Shown here piece after piece: positions 1 through 11,968 of a stretch of DNA of 64,000 nt. The DNA is taken from IMG/VR virus record IMGVR_UViG_3300033153_009093, positions 62,001 to 126,000 of that record. The stretch is one strand, 5' to 3'. Every line of letters begins with the position of its first letter. The first letter of the stretch is position 1. This stretch comes from a virus. The notes below the pieces were generated by a model. That model ran no database searches. It was not told the origin of the DNA and was given only the letters and a program-made list of their open reading frames with translations. A program made the translations under genes and the position numbers.

Positions 1-1
1 G

Positions 2-85
2 TCTACTTAGGGTTATATAGATTAGTTTTTTTCTAAAATAAACGTTGTTTATGATAACGATAAACGAATTATTACAGATTTTTAA
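2..85 (+). CDS. C-terminal end of an upstream gene (partial)
   Basis: A reading frame enters from the left edge and runs 27 codons to a TAA at 83-85. It reads through two in-frame TAG codons, as the neighbouring plus-strand genes do. The visible residues end in DNDKRIITDF and are too few to assign a family. It has the same strand as the next gene, which starts 22 bases later, so the two are probably co-transcribed. The chance that a 27-codon open frame is accidental is real in such AT-rich DNA. Confidence 0.5.
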
Positions 86-107
86 TAAAAAATTAAATGG
101 TTTTTAA

Positions 108-2423
108 ATGAAAAATTTAAGAAATATTCCTTCAAATATATATTTTTCAAATTTATTATCTGATATAGAAAATAAAGATTGTACCTCTGTATTTAAACTA
201 AATAATAAAAATTATTTAGATATAACTATTCCTGTTTCCGAATTATTGCAAAATAATAATAAAGCGATAACTAATAGGCATATTCCTATACAAGATGACA
301 ATACTTATAATGCCTTTTATCAATATTATAATTATACTGACAATGATATAAAAGCAATCCCTGACATAAAAAATGAATATCCGGTCACTTCTTAGTATCC
401 TGAGAATCATTCTGATTAGGTAGGGTCGGATGGTACTATTGCAATTGATATGAAAGACTATCCGGTTGATAATTTAGAATTGACATTGTATAATAGTTAT
501 AATACGGTACCTAAAGAATAGTAGGATGATAGTCCACAAAATTATATATCCACATTAAGAAATATATCAGGAGCGGAAACTTTAAATGGTTTTAAAATTG
601 TAAATGATAGTTCCTTTGATACTCATAGTAAATTAGCAAATTATGATTATTAGGTTAATAAATATTCTTATAGCTATACTTATAATAATATGTATAATCC
701 AGTAAATCTTTATGAATTAGAACCGGGGTATTTTGATATATCATGTTCTAGTTACGCAATGAAGAATCATATATCAAAGTAGGATGAAGAAGGTTTATAT
801 ATTTATTATAAACTTATTGACACTAAAGAAATAAGTAAAAATAATGATATTTTTGAATAGGATATTTCTTATAATTTTAATGATAAACAGTAGATAAATA
901 CTATTCAAGGATTTTTATATAACTTTAAATAGTATGCAGTTGATGAAAGTAGAATTTCTACTCCTGTATATGATAGAAATTATTATGGCACATTTAATTA
1001 TCTCCATTGTGATACTTCGTATTTTTTAAATGATTATAATGAAGATACTGATCATTTTGATGAGGTAATTTTAACAGCATATTCATTTAACGAAACATTA
1101 AATGAATAGATACCTATAGGAAATCGTAGTTTATTTTCCCCTGATGTAATTGATTTAGAAAAATTATTACCAATTAAACCAACATATACAAATAAAATAA
1201 AACTGACTATAACTCAAAAATATACATTTGATGGAGTTGAAACTGACAATACTGCATTACTTGACGATATCGTTTTTAAGAATATAAATGGCGAATTGAT
1301 AAATGAAAAGTATGCGGTAGATAAAATTACCAATACATTACAATATAAAAGATGTGCAGCATGTAGTAAATTTTTACCCGGCTTTAATATTGATTTATTG
1401 AATAATAATAAAAGTGTATTTCATACTCAATATGATAATAAAACATTTGCCCGTTTCAAAGATTATGAAATAGTAGTACCTTTCACCTCTTTTATTACAG
1501 AAAGATTATTTATAAAAGATAATGATTATTATCCCTATTTATATGATGTAAATTATAATGATAATAATTTACAATTTTATGTAAACTCAGATAGTTACAA
1601 ACATAGTGATATTTTATATAAAGGTATTAATAATATAGATGTATTATTAGTAACTTACGATTATAATAATATTATAGATTACAATGATTCAACTATTATA
1701 GAGTCCTACAATTATAATAATATTAATAATAAAATTATTTCTGATTTCACAACAGATATCAGTTCCGTTATTGATAATTATTTTATTAATATTAGATTAA
1801 ATTATCAACAGAGTATAGAAAACATTGTAAATTTTATGACTAAACTAAACTATTATACTGATGTATATAATAATTATGATTATGATTTTAAAATACCTCA
1901 AATAAATAGTATTACGGCAATTAAAAGAATTCTTACATATAAATATGACAATGACTCAACAGTGACAAAAGAAATAACAAAGGAAAATACTAATAATATT
2001 TTCATTAATAAAAATATTAATGAAATATTATTAAATAATTCTAAAGATATTTCAGAAATATATATTCAAATTTCTGAAATATCTAATAATAATATAATAA
2101 ATGAAAAGTGGTTTGACGGAACAACTTATGTAAGCTCTTTTAATGAATCATTTCCTTATTCATTAAATAATGGTTTAAATGCAATAACATTTACAGATTT
2201 TACAGCTAATGAAAATACTGATTATATATTAATATTTATAACAAATAATAATTGCAATTAGTCAACGTCTTTTGATTATACAGATACTGTTAAAATGAAT
2301 ATGTCATATAATATTCCTATAGAATTTACATTGGCCGATATAAATTCTATTTCAGAGGTAGAGGTTATACTTCAAAACGTTGATATATTTGCTTATAAAA
2401 TATAGTATATAAAAAAGGTTTAA
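108..2423 (+). CDS. Large virion-type protein of unknown function (771 aa, TAG-recoded)
   Basis: A single frame runs from the ATG at 108 to the TAA at 2421-2423 if about a dozen in-frame TAG codons (for example 393-395 and the one ending at 2261) are read as sense. Under the standard code it would fall into many fragments with no gene-like starts. The protein is rich in Asn, Asp, Tyr and Ile and looks beta-strand-rich. No signal peptide, membrane segment or catalytic motif is visible. I do not recognise the family. The length, composition and position next to other long TAG-rich genes suggest a tail or baseplate structural protein. The stop overlaps the next start as TAATG, so translation is probably coupled. 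Confidence 0.75.
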
Positions 2424-5089
2424 TGATGTTTTATCCTAATAAAATAAAAGAAGCACCGAAATCTAATATTAATGAATATTAGATAAATACTATAGAACTT
2501 TTCCCGATAGATTCAATTGATAATGATTTTATAATTGATAATGATTTTATAAATCGATATTATAAAAACTGCAATAAAGTTATCAGAGTAAATGAATTAT
2601 TTGATAAATATTTAAAATGTATCGGTGTAAATCAAATTACATCGGAGGAAGAATTTGAATTTTACGAAGAACTGGATAATATACCTTTAACTAAAAAATA
2701 TTATTATAAATTAAATGCTATTAATAGCATTGATTCTTCATCTAATTATTATAATATCAATCTTGATATAGATATATATGATTTAATTTATAATAATTAT
2801 TTAAAACATAATCTATATAGTAATGGATATTTAACTAATGATGAGTATTTAAACTCTTTAATATTAAATTCAACCATAAATTTAAATATTATATTTGATA
2901 AAAATTTATTTTTCGATTATGCAGAATGTATAGCGTATGTAAACTCTTCCAAATTTGAAACAGATTTTTTAGGTCATATAAATTGTATCCTATTCAATGA
3001 TACTATTACATATAACATTATCAATGAAAATATTACTTTAAATATTATATCAGATATTTTCTTTGAAAATAAATTTATATTAAATGTTAATGATAATGAT
3101 TTTTATATAGAGGGTGAAATAGAATCGTTATTATTTGAGCTTACTAATATTATTAGTGATTCGACAATAAATAATATGGAATTAAATATATCCTATACAC
3201 CTTTTTATAAAAACTTAATGTTTTTAAAACGTTACGATGTTGATAATTTAAGTATTATATTTGATATGATTTTTTTAACTAATTTTATTCCTGTAATCCA
3301 AGGAGATGTTGAATATAATAATTTATCTTTAGGTAATGATTATTTTTTAAAATCTTATAAATATTAGAACTCTGCGAAATTATCTAATAAAAAGAATTTT
3401 GTGACCGCAAAAAATTATACACAGAATTTGTTTAATAATATTTATTAGGTAGAAACCATTGATAATAATAATGTAGGCGTTATTAATATATATTCTTTAA
3501 TAAACAATGAACCTATTATAGTTCAACGATATCCATTTTCAAATATAGAAGAAAAATTTAAAATAGCCACTGTGTTAGAACATAATATTTCTATTCATAA
3601 TGTTAATGAGTATATGGCTAATGAAAATATTTTTATTGAATATGACTATACAGGAGGTGGTAGTTTTGAAGATATCAGTATTGAAGATCAATGGGATTAT
3701 ATTGATATTGATTCTCGTAATTTAAAAATTAATACTAATACTAAATTAAACAGTTTTGAAAATAATGGAAATATAACACATACTGAAAATATTAGTGATG
3801 ATCATATTCCCTATCATGGTGATAATAATAATATTACAAATACTTACGGGAGTTTTGAAAATAATATTAAATTTATTAATAGTTGTATCAATTCAACTGA
3901 AATGCAAGGCGATTTATTAATATGTACTTTCAATGGATATACGTCTGTCTTGGATGAAGAAAGGTCAATGGCTGGGAATGTGCCATGTATAAATAATTCC
4001 AATATTTCTCAATCAATTTTAACGAAGTTAAATAATAATTCAAATGAATTCACTTTTGTTTTTCTTACAAATAAGTAGGGATTTAAAAATAATTATTTTA
4101 AAATTGGCAATTTTTAGAAAAATGTCTATGGAAAAATAATTATAATGGAAAAAGAATTAGATTCTATTAATGATATGGTATATCATGTAGATATAGATAC
4201 TTAGGATAATACAGGTTCCTATGATTCTATTTTACATATAATAAAATATAATGATGGTAATTTAAATTATACTGCTTACAATGACAGTACATTATACGCA
4301 TCATTAGATTTGACATCCGTAGATATATCCAATTGTAATATATCTTCATTTAATATTTATAACCATAAAAAAACAATAAACAATACTTCATATACTGACA
4401 GCAGTATAATTGACCCAACTTATGAAGATATAAAATATTATTGTAATACTGTAAATTTAGAAACTCCGATAGAAGGAACAAAGTATAATATAGACATTGA
4501 TCAATATAGAAAAAATTTATCAATACCTGCTGAATACGGAGTATATTCTAATTTTCCCACTGATAAGCATAGTAATTAGGATAATTTTCCTGTGATGATT
4601 TTTGAATTAACTATTCCATCTGATTGCAGTTCATGTAAAATAACATATGACAAATTTCAAGAATCAGTGTTATACTTTTATGAAGGGTCTTTTCCTGATA
4701 ATGTGGATCTAACTTATAATTTCGGAGACTTTTTTGAGTCTGAAGATTTTTCCAATTAGGAAATAATATCAGGCAGAGGAGGAGAAACGATAACTATTAT
4801 TATAAAAGATAAATATTATAGAGAATTAGATATAGATGGAAATTTTTATTTAACAATAGAATATAATGGAGTTTCATATACTGCTGAAAAAGTATTACCT
4901 TCCCCTTATGGAAAAAATAAATAGATATCAGATAAAGGTTTAGATTTACATAAAACTAAAACTGATGAATTTATGGCTGTAGGAAAATATCATATATATA
5001 ATCAATGCATTTCCGATTAGAGAATAGATAAAATAAAGCAGTGTTATGTAAATAATAAATTGTATAACACTGCTTTATTTATAGATTAA
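2423..5089 (+). CDS. Large virion-type protein of unknown function (888 aa, TAG-recoded)
   Basis: The ATG at 2423 overlaps the previous stop. The frame runs to the TAA at 5087-5089 through about ten TAG codons, including 3365-3367, 4076-4078, 4577-4579 and 5018-5020. The composition matches the preceding gene (Asn/Asp/Tyr-rich, probably beta-rich), and no domain is recognised; a structural role is inferred from context. The last 23 codons lie in and beyond a perfect 17-bp hairpin and overlap the end of the convergent minus-strand gene by four bases. The TAG at 5018-5020 may therefore be the functional stop, giving 865 aa and leaving the hairpin untranslated. Confidence 0.72.
5031..5080. terminator. 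Bidirectional hairpin terminator between convergent genes
   Basis: A perfect 17-bp inverted repeat (5031-5047 with 5064-5080, AAATAAAGCAGTGTTAT and its complement) surrounds a 16-nt loop. The arms carry A-rich and T-rich outer ends, so either strand forms a stem followed by U-rich RNA. It sits where the plus-strand gene pair meets the minus-strand kinase-like gene, the usual place for a bidirectional intrinsic terminator. Confidence 0.8.
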
Positions 5090-5931
5090 ATCTGAATAGC
5101 TGATTTTATTTTATTTGATATATCTCGTTTAAAATCATAATTATTATTTATAATGGCGGTGGAAGCTTTCTTTATATCCGCCATTTCTTTTTTATAATTA
5201 ACATCATTAAGTAATTTTAATTTATCAGTTTCATTGTTAGTAGCTAATATATTACTTCTGATAACATGATCCATGTCAATCCATATAATAGGCGAATTAT
5301 ATTTTTCTTTAAAAAACAGTACTTCATTTAAAGAATATGCATAGTAATTTATTCGCTTACTATAGTCTTGTATACATTTGTAAGGTTCAATAACAGCGGA
5401 AAGATATTCGAACATGTCATATTTATTACTGAAGTCGTATATTTCGCAAATGACTTTATTATAAAATTCCACTGTCATGTTAAATAATAAATTCATATCA
5501 GGTGAATGGTTATGATTATATATAACAGTCGCCATATCATAAAAATCTTTTAATTTATTATCATTGATATGATCAAAATTCTTATTCTTTATTTGAAATA
5601 TATTTTCTAAAACATATTTAATAATATCCTTATTTACTCCCTTATATAACATTATGCTATCTTTAGCGTAATCAAATATATGTTTATTGTAATTATTATT
5701 TATAACTTGATAATCTATATAATTTTCATCTATCCAATTATAATTAGTATCAATGGGATTTATATTAAATAAATATAAAAATATTCGAGTGATAAAATCA
5801 TATTTATTTAAATTCACCGCTATGTCTAAATCTTTTCTTATCAATTTGGCGGAATAAGATTTTCCGCAATAATGATGACCGCAAAATACAATAAATGGAT
5901 GCTTTAATTTTTTAATAGCTTTTTTAACCAT
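5086..5931 (-). CDS. P-loop kinase-like protein (281 aa)
   Basis: A Walker A motif GHHYCGKS lies at residues 18-25 after a hydrophobic strand (FIVFC), as in deoxynucleoside, nucleotide or polynucleotide kinases. The remainder has no motif I can assign to a substrate class. The frame can be extended to a TTG at 6021. I prefer the ATG at 5931 because AAAGG precedes it at suitable distance and it places the P-loop near the N-terminus. It has no TAG codon, unlike the structural genes upstream on the same strand. It ends with TAA just beside the bidirectional hairpin. Nucleotide metabolism or end-healing are possible roles; the substrate is unknown. Confidence 0.65.
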   Translation of the reverse strand: MVKKAIKKLKHPFIVFCGHHYCGKSYSAKLIRKDLDIAVNLNKYDFITRIFLYLFNINPIDTNYNWIDENYIDYQVINNNYNKHIFDYAKDSIMLYKGVNKDIIKYVLENIFQIKNKNFDHINDNKLKDFYDMATVIYNHNHSPDMNLLFNMTVEFYNKVICEIYDFSNKYDMFEYLSAVIEPYKCIQDYSKRINYYAYSLNEVLFFKEKYNSPIIWIDMDHVIRSNILATNNETDKLKLLNDVNYKKEMADIKKASTAIINNNYDFKRDISNKIKSAIQI

Positions 5932-5971
5932 GCAATTTACCTTTAATAATAATAGGTTTCTAAAATTAACA

Positions 5972-5987
5972 AAAACAGGCCTGTTTT
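5972..5987. repeat. 16-bp perfect palindrome upstream of the kinase-like gene
   Basis: AAAACAGGCCTGTTTT is a perfect palindrome 41 bases upstream of the preferred start at 5931, in a 131-base gap between genes. It could be an operator or a short hairpin. If the gene instead starts at the TTG at 6021, the palindrome is coding. I see no adjoining U-run, so it is not an obvious terminator. Confidence 0.4.
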
Positions 5988-6062
5988 CAATTTTAATTTT
6001 AATGTACGCCCTACTATTCAATTTTAATTTAGATTGAAATTTGGCCCCATATAACGATTATT

Positions 6063-7703
6063 TTAATACTGTCTACTAAATATCTTTATAGAGTATGAAT
6101 CGAAACTATTAGAGGGTACTATATTTATTCTTCCTCTACTCTAATTCAACTTAGTATTTAAAGATTCATTAGTATAAAGGTGCTCTTCATTCCAAGTACC
6201 ATCAAGAATATCCATATATTTTATTGAAAATGTTATAGCTGTCGAATCTGATAATAGGTAGACATCACTATCACTTCTTAGGGTTATGTGTTTATCTCCT
6301 GTAATATTCTCATATTCAAGGGGTATAGAAATCTGTATATTACCATCATCATCTTTATATAATTTATTGTCATTTATCAGTACAAAGGGTATAGTATTTA
6401 TATTAGGCTGAACTATATCTATATCATAATAGTTATTTATTACTGTCACTGTATTATCAGTAATATCATATATTTGTATCTCTGAATTATCAATAGAAGT
6501 CTTATCTGTCTACTGATAATTTATATCAACCGTATCAGTAACCCCGGTATTTTCAGTATTTATAATATTATTATAACTAAATTTTAGATATTCTACTAAA
6601 TAAGAATTATTATATTGACTGTTCATTATTATCGCAGATTCATTAGAAAAATTTATTTCCTAAGAATTCTTTGTTTCTAATTTAACAGTATTTTCTATAT
6701 TTATATCAGTATCAGTATATTCATATTCAATAATAAATGAACCGCCCCCTAAATCTATTGTAGTATCAGTATAATTAACTTCCGCTGTAAATAAATCTTC
6801 AGTACAATTTATATTAAATAATTTATTATTTAATAAATCCTTTTTCTAATCTTTAATAAAGAAAGAATCTTTCAATATAAATTCATCAGGATTCAACTTC
6901 TAAGGAAAATCTAGTTCTAATTTAGAGTTATTAAGTTTTATATATCCATTTTCATTATTTGTATTGATATCTATATCATCAATTTCTTTAAGTTTATGAT
7001 AGTGATAGGGTAATTTTCTATAATTATCTATATTAGTTGAATCTTCAAAAACAAAATTATTAACCGTAATTTCTATTATATTTACATTAGTCAAATCACT
7101 TAAGGTTGATTCATTATAATCATTATCTAAATATACAGTTAACTCTTTTGTTTCTATATTCCATAATAATGAATCATAGTAAATCATATATACGTAATCA
7201 TTTAATAAAACATCAACCATCTCTGTTCTTACCGGTATGCTATATGACGAATATTCTGTCAGTTTAGTATATAATGTATCTCCTTCTTCGACATTGTTCA
7301 ACTGAATGACAATAGAAGGAATTGAAGTGGAATCCTATACAGTGGTAACATCATATGTACTATTTATATCATATTGCTTAAATTCATCTTCTTGTAAATT
7401 TATTTCTTCATTAAACGATCCTGTATCAGTCTTATCAAAATTCATAAATTCATCAAAGAAAATTTCAGAAGTCAATAATGATTTTATAACATCTGGATTA
7501 TGTATATCAAGTAATTGTATTATATCAGTATTACCATCAACTACATTTACAGCGTTCGCTTCCATAAATAAATCAGCATATTCATAATCAGGTAAAGATC
7601 TCCTTATAGGGATATTAAGTTTATCCACCGCTGATAATTTATAAATATCAGCTTCATTGGACACTTCCGCATTTGTAAATAATTGATTACCTGTATGTCT
7701 CAT
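6063..7703 (-). CDS. Virion-type protein of unknown function (546 aa, TAG-recoded)
   Basis: The frame joins segments separated by in-frame TAG (minus-strand codons at plus positions 6141, 6510, 6900, 7335 and others) and ends in TAA at 6063-6065. The ATG at 7703 overlaps the TGA stop of the upstream gene as ATGA. The N-terminal quarter is mixed in composition; the rest is acidic, Asp/Ser/Thr-rich and looks like repeated beta-rich units (many DST and DSTAI-like tripeptides, also seen in the next genes upstream). This resembles tail-fibre or appendage proteins, but I cannot assign a family. Confidence 0.72.
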
Positions 7704-8944
7704 ATTATCATAACCTTCCCTGTTAAATATTCACCAAATGTTATTGTGATAGTGTCAAGCATATTATAATGCGTATTCTCCGGTACTATCTGAGCACCTT
7801 CATCATCATAAACAACTATAGAAGGAATAGCATTTTCGTATTCAATAACCAATTCTTCTACATTGGTAAAATCTTCCGTTATCTTTTCTACATTAGAAGT
7901 TCCACCGCTGCCGCCTCCTGCTCCTGTATTATAAAGATATATATCCGTAGGAATGAATGTTGTTATATTATTTAATCCGATAATAAATCCATAATATGTT
8001 CTTTCTTTTCTTATATTATCCAGTGAATGATTAGATATACTGTCAATCAATAATGCATAATTTGTTTCATTTAATATAGAATCATATAACAGGTCATCAT
8101 TATCATCAATATATATTCCTAATAAAGAATACCCTACATTTAATTGAGCGGGGTCTATTATTACATTCTGGGAATTTATATATTTTAACTTTGAACCATC
8201 CTTATATAATTTGGGTTCTGTTATTATAAGCTTACTTGCACTTTCATCGTATTGTACAAAACTTTGAGCATTAACCCTATATAAATCATTTATAGTCGAT
8301 GATCTTAAAATAGAGCCATAAGTTTTTAATAATACATTTATCTCTTCATTTTGATATTTATTGTCAAATACCAAAGCATTATTTATTTTATCAAATGAAC
8401 AAAGAAATTTGTGTACTGCGGGTTCTTCTGTTACATGCACTGAATATATATCATACTCTATGTATTCATCAACATCTAAATATAAAGGCTATGTAATGTT
8501 TATATTTACTCCTATTGATTCTGAATATAACTGCACTGTTTTATCATTGTATAATTTGACATTATCATCATATTCAATTTCTTCCACTAAATTATTATTA
8601 TTATAAACTGCTATTTTATAAAGATCATCCCCTGATATATCAACATTGATAATCTTTATTTTAATTTTATTTTCTGTATTATTATCCAGTGATATAAAAT
8701 TATTATATACTGTTCTATAATTATTTATAAAGAATAAATGATTTCTACATTTTGCTATTCCTGATATTTCTATATTACTTAAAGAATATGAGATATCAGA
8801 AAATGACTTATATTTATATTGAACGTATATATCTGTCGATGTGTTTTTAATAATATCTTCAAGATGTAACACATTCTCAAAAGTAGATTTATTATAATAA
8901 TAATTCTCCACACTTTCTATTAAGTTTTCATAAAATATTCTCAT
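7700..8944 (-). CDS. Probable tail fibre or appendage protein (414 aa)
   Basis: It runs from the ATG at 8944 to the TGA at 7700-7702, with one TAG at 8489-8491. Residues near the C-terminal third include a glycine-rich linker (GAGGGSGGTS). This precedes a compact beta domain of the type PSIVVYDDEG...ITITFGEYLTGKVMII, which resembles small immunoglobulin-like or fibre beta-sandwich modules in phage adhesins and collar proteins. The linker-plus-module layout is seen in the sequence; a receptor-binding or fibre role is inferred. The stop overlaps the next start (ATGA). Confidence 0.65.
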
Positions 8945-8973
8945 TTAAAATCCCGAAACGTTTTAAAAATTAA

Positions 8974-10800
8974 TTATTTCTTGTTATTAATAATATGTAC
9001 AACATCTTCCGGTAAATAATACTTATTATCTTCTGACATTATGTTATAATATTTATCAACTTCGTTTTTATTATAGACATTATTTATTTTAAGTATATCG
9101 ACATTAGTAATATTATACATATAAGTAATATTATTTTCATCATCGGTATAACTGTTTATGAAATTTTCCCTTTTAGGTTCAAATAACATAACCTTTATAA
9201 ATCCAGTATCATAATCCTAATAAGTCAAGCTTAAAGTAATATTATCAATAATCAAATCTATTTCATTATTTCCAATGTATCTATATAACTAATTGTACAT
9301 ACTATGCTGTTTATACTTTATATATATTATAGTATTAAATTTATTTATCTTTCTCCAAAATACATTGATGCTTAAAGAATCTGCCAACATATTAAATACC
9401 GATGTGATATCAGAAATATTAACCGCTGTTGTATTTATTTTTTTAGAATTAAATATCTTTGAAACTACATATTCAGTATTTAAATTTTGAGAAGTAAAAT
9501 CTGTTCTTTCGGATGCATACGTATATTGAAAATTATTTATTAATATATCCGTTGATTGGAATGTATTATAGGAAGGGTAATAAGAATTAAAAGATATCAA
9601 TTGGCTCATTAATGAAAATTTTATATCCTTTGATACATTAAAAGATTTTATATCTTTTATATCTTTTAATGTTATGCTTAATAAATTATCTCTATCATTA
9701 TATAACTCTAAAGGTATAAAATTATTATCCGTTATATAATTATCGCTTATCAATAATGACCTATCAAAATCAACATCAACATAATTAAATCCTATATTAT
9801 TTATGTTGAATAATATTTTTTCTCTTTCTTTTGAATAATACGTTTCTAATTCCGAAGAATTGTATTTTAAATAAGATCCTCTGTTTAAATAATATTCTTT
9901 ATTATCTACAAGGGAATTTATGCTATCTATATTTAATTTAAATATAAATTTACACCCCATATACCAATTAAAATAAAGATTATTATTATATATTTTAATA
10001 TTATCAGAAGATGACTAATTTTTTATATTAAAAAGAATGTGAATATCTTTATAACCATTTCTCAAATTATCTAATTCTTCTTTAAATCTATCACTGTTTA
10101 AAAGAACTGGTAAATTTTTACAAGAATGCTATATATCAGTATTATAATTATCATATTCGGTTGAAGTCATGTCGTAAAAAGTAGAAGAAATTATATTCCC
10201 TTGCGAATATTCTAAATCAATAAGATGCATTTTATAATAAAAAATATTATTACTACTATCAGTACATTTTAAAGTATATTCAGGAAAGTATTCAATGTCA
10301 ACATACCCAGTAAATTCTTCTTTTTCTATCACATCCTATAATAAATCATTATATAAAAATTTACCTTCAGTATTTAATACATAATCATAAATAATATTAT
10401 TATTAACAATATTTCTATATTTATTTATAAATATAGCTTCATTATTCTATTCAGCATTGACGTAACCTGAAATAATAAAATTAAAGTCGTCTAATTTATA
10501 TTTATAATCATCATTGCATAAATCATTGCAGTAATGTTTCATACGGTCATCATGTATTACCATACTTATTATAGCTGTAGAATCCGGTAATATTTCTATA
10601 TTATCAACATTTATAACTGTAGATGTTATATCATATATCGTTGAATCGGATAAAGAAGGCGTATTATTATTGTAATTTAATACATATGAATCCGTTGATG
10701 TTGAATCATCTATATTCGTCTGTTTATAATCGTCATTTTTTAAACTAACAAATATGGCCGATAATAGGTCATTATCGGGATAATATGTCATATTTAGCAT
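8974..10800 (-). CDS. Virion-type protein of unknown function (608 aa, TAG-recoded)
   Basis: One frame from the ATG at 10800 to the TAA at 8974-8976 passes about six TAG codons (among them 9289, 10015, 10129, 10447). The N-terminal part carries the same Asp/Ser/Thr-rich style as its neighbours; the C-terminal part has alternating hydrophobic and polar stretches. No motif or membrane segment is recognised. The start overlaps the previous gene's stop by seven bases, consistent with one structural operon from 15.1 kb down to 6.1 kb. Confidence 0.72.
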
Positions 10801-11945
10801 TTTAATTATACCTAATTTATAACAAAATCAATATTTCTATATGATACATATCGTTTAGTTAATTCTTTATTATAAGGTAACATTATAAAATAGATATTTT
10901 TAGGGAAATATATTAATGCTTCTGCGCTATTATGGTCATATGCGATAGTATTTAATTGACCCCTTTCAACTGTAAAGTTTACATTAGAATTTACTTCTGT
11001 TATTTTTACAATTTCCACACCTGAAGAACTTTTAACAGTTAAATAGGAATATATATCTAAGTCTATATTAGGAGGGGAAGTAAGTTCTAATATAGTATCA
11101 CTGATAGTTAAATTACTATTCAATGCTATTGTGTCAGAGTATGTAATATCTACATTATCAGATAATGATACTAATTTATCATCGCCCTATAAATCAACAA
11201 TTTGATCATACTCATTATTAACCAATGTATATGAATCTTCTTTCCCTAATGAATCGACCATATACTAATTTTTTGTATCAAAGGTATCAATGAATTTAAA
11301 CTTGAAAGGTGATAAATCATTTATTGTTGAATCAGTGAGAATATTAGAATTTATCTGCAATTCATATTTATCATTTTTAAATAATAATAAATCATTTTTA
11401 TAATAATCTTGGTCAATGTCCCTATCAAGATGCACAGTATACGTTGTAGGGTTATCATCAACCGTTTGAATAGTATACTCTTCGTTATAATCCTTGAATA
11501 AAATAACCTTTCCAGTTTCCAAATATGCTAAATCCTTTTCGGCATTTTCAGAACTCTTATCAAATGTAATAATATCTGTTCCTGTTGATATGTTATAATC
11601 CAATAATAATGACGGCCTTTCATATAATTTAAATTCTGGATAATATAAAAAATCATACCCATCATATATTATTTGGAATCTAAATGTAGGAATTTCATCG
11701 GTGCATAATATATTTAACTAACAATCTTTATTATAACTTTTTATTTTTTTATATACAGTATCAATGTCTTTATCTTTTATCTATATCTCCGATGGAATAT
11801 CATTTTGTTCCATCGGAGGTATATTCTTATAAGAAAGTGACATATTTTCTTTACCGCCAGTATTGCAAAAAATTATATCATTAAAAGAATACTATATAGG
11901 ACTATTTATTGTATTACCTACATTTCCTTGTAAATTTACTAACAT
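10794..11945 (-). CDS. Virion-type protein of unknown function (383 aa, TAG-recoded)
   Basis: The frame runs from the ATG at 11945, preceded by a good AAAGGA ribosome-binding site, through TAGs at about 11892, 11781, 11718, 11265, 11187 and 10812 to the TAA at 10794-10796. The only fragments visible under the standard code are those between the TAGs. The protein looks beta-rich, with no recognised motif. It overlaps the downstream gene start by seven bases. Confidence 0.7.
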
Positions 11946-11968
11946 ATTTCTTTCCTTTATAAAAACTA

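Noticed and set aside
108-5089. Many short frames separated by TAG could be a field of decaying pseudogenes
   Set aside because: Only TAG interrupts them, never TAA, TGA or frameshifts. The joined frames have uniform composition and normal overlaps, and a CUA tRNA is present. Recoding explains this far better than decay.
5932-6021. 30-residue N-terminal extension of the P-loop gene from a TTG at 6021
   Set aside because: The ATG at 5931 has a better ribosome-binding site and puts the Walker A motif at the usual distance. The extension is kept only as an alternative.
7306-8606. Plus-strand frames over the minus-strand fibre genes
   Set aside because: They overlap supported minus-strand genes, have implausible composition (Ser/Ile/Tyr runs) and no context.
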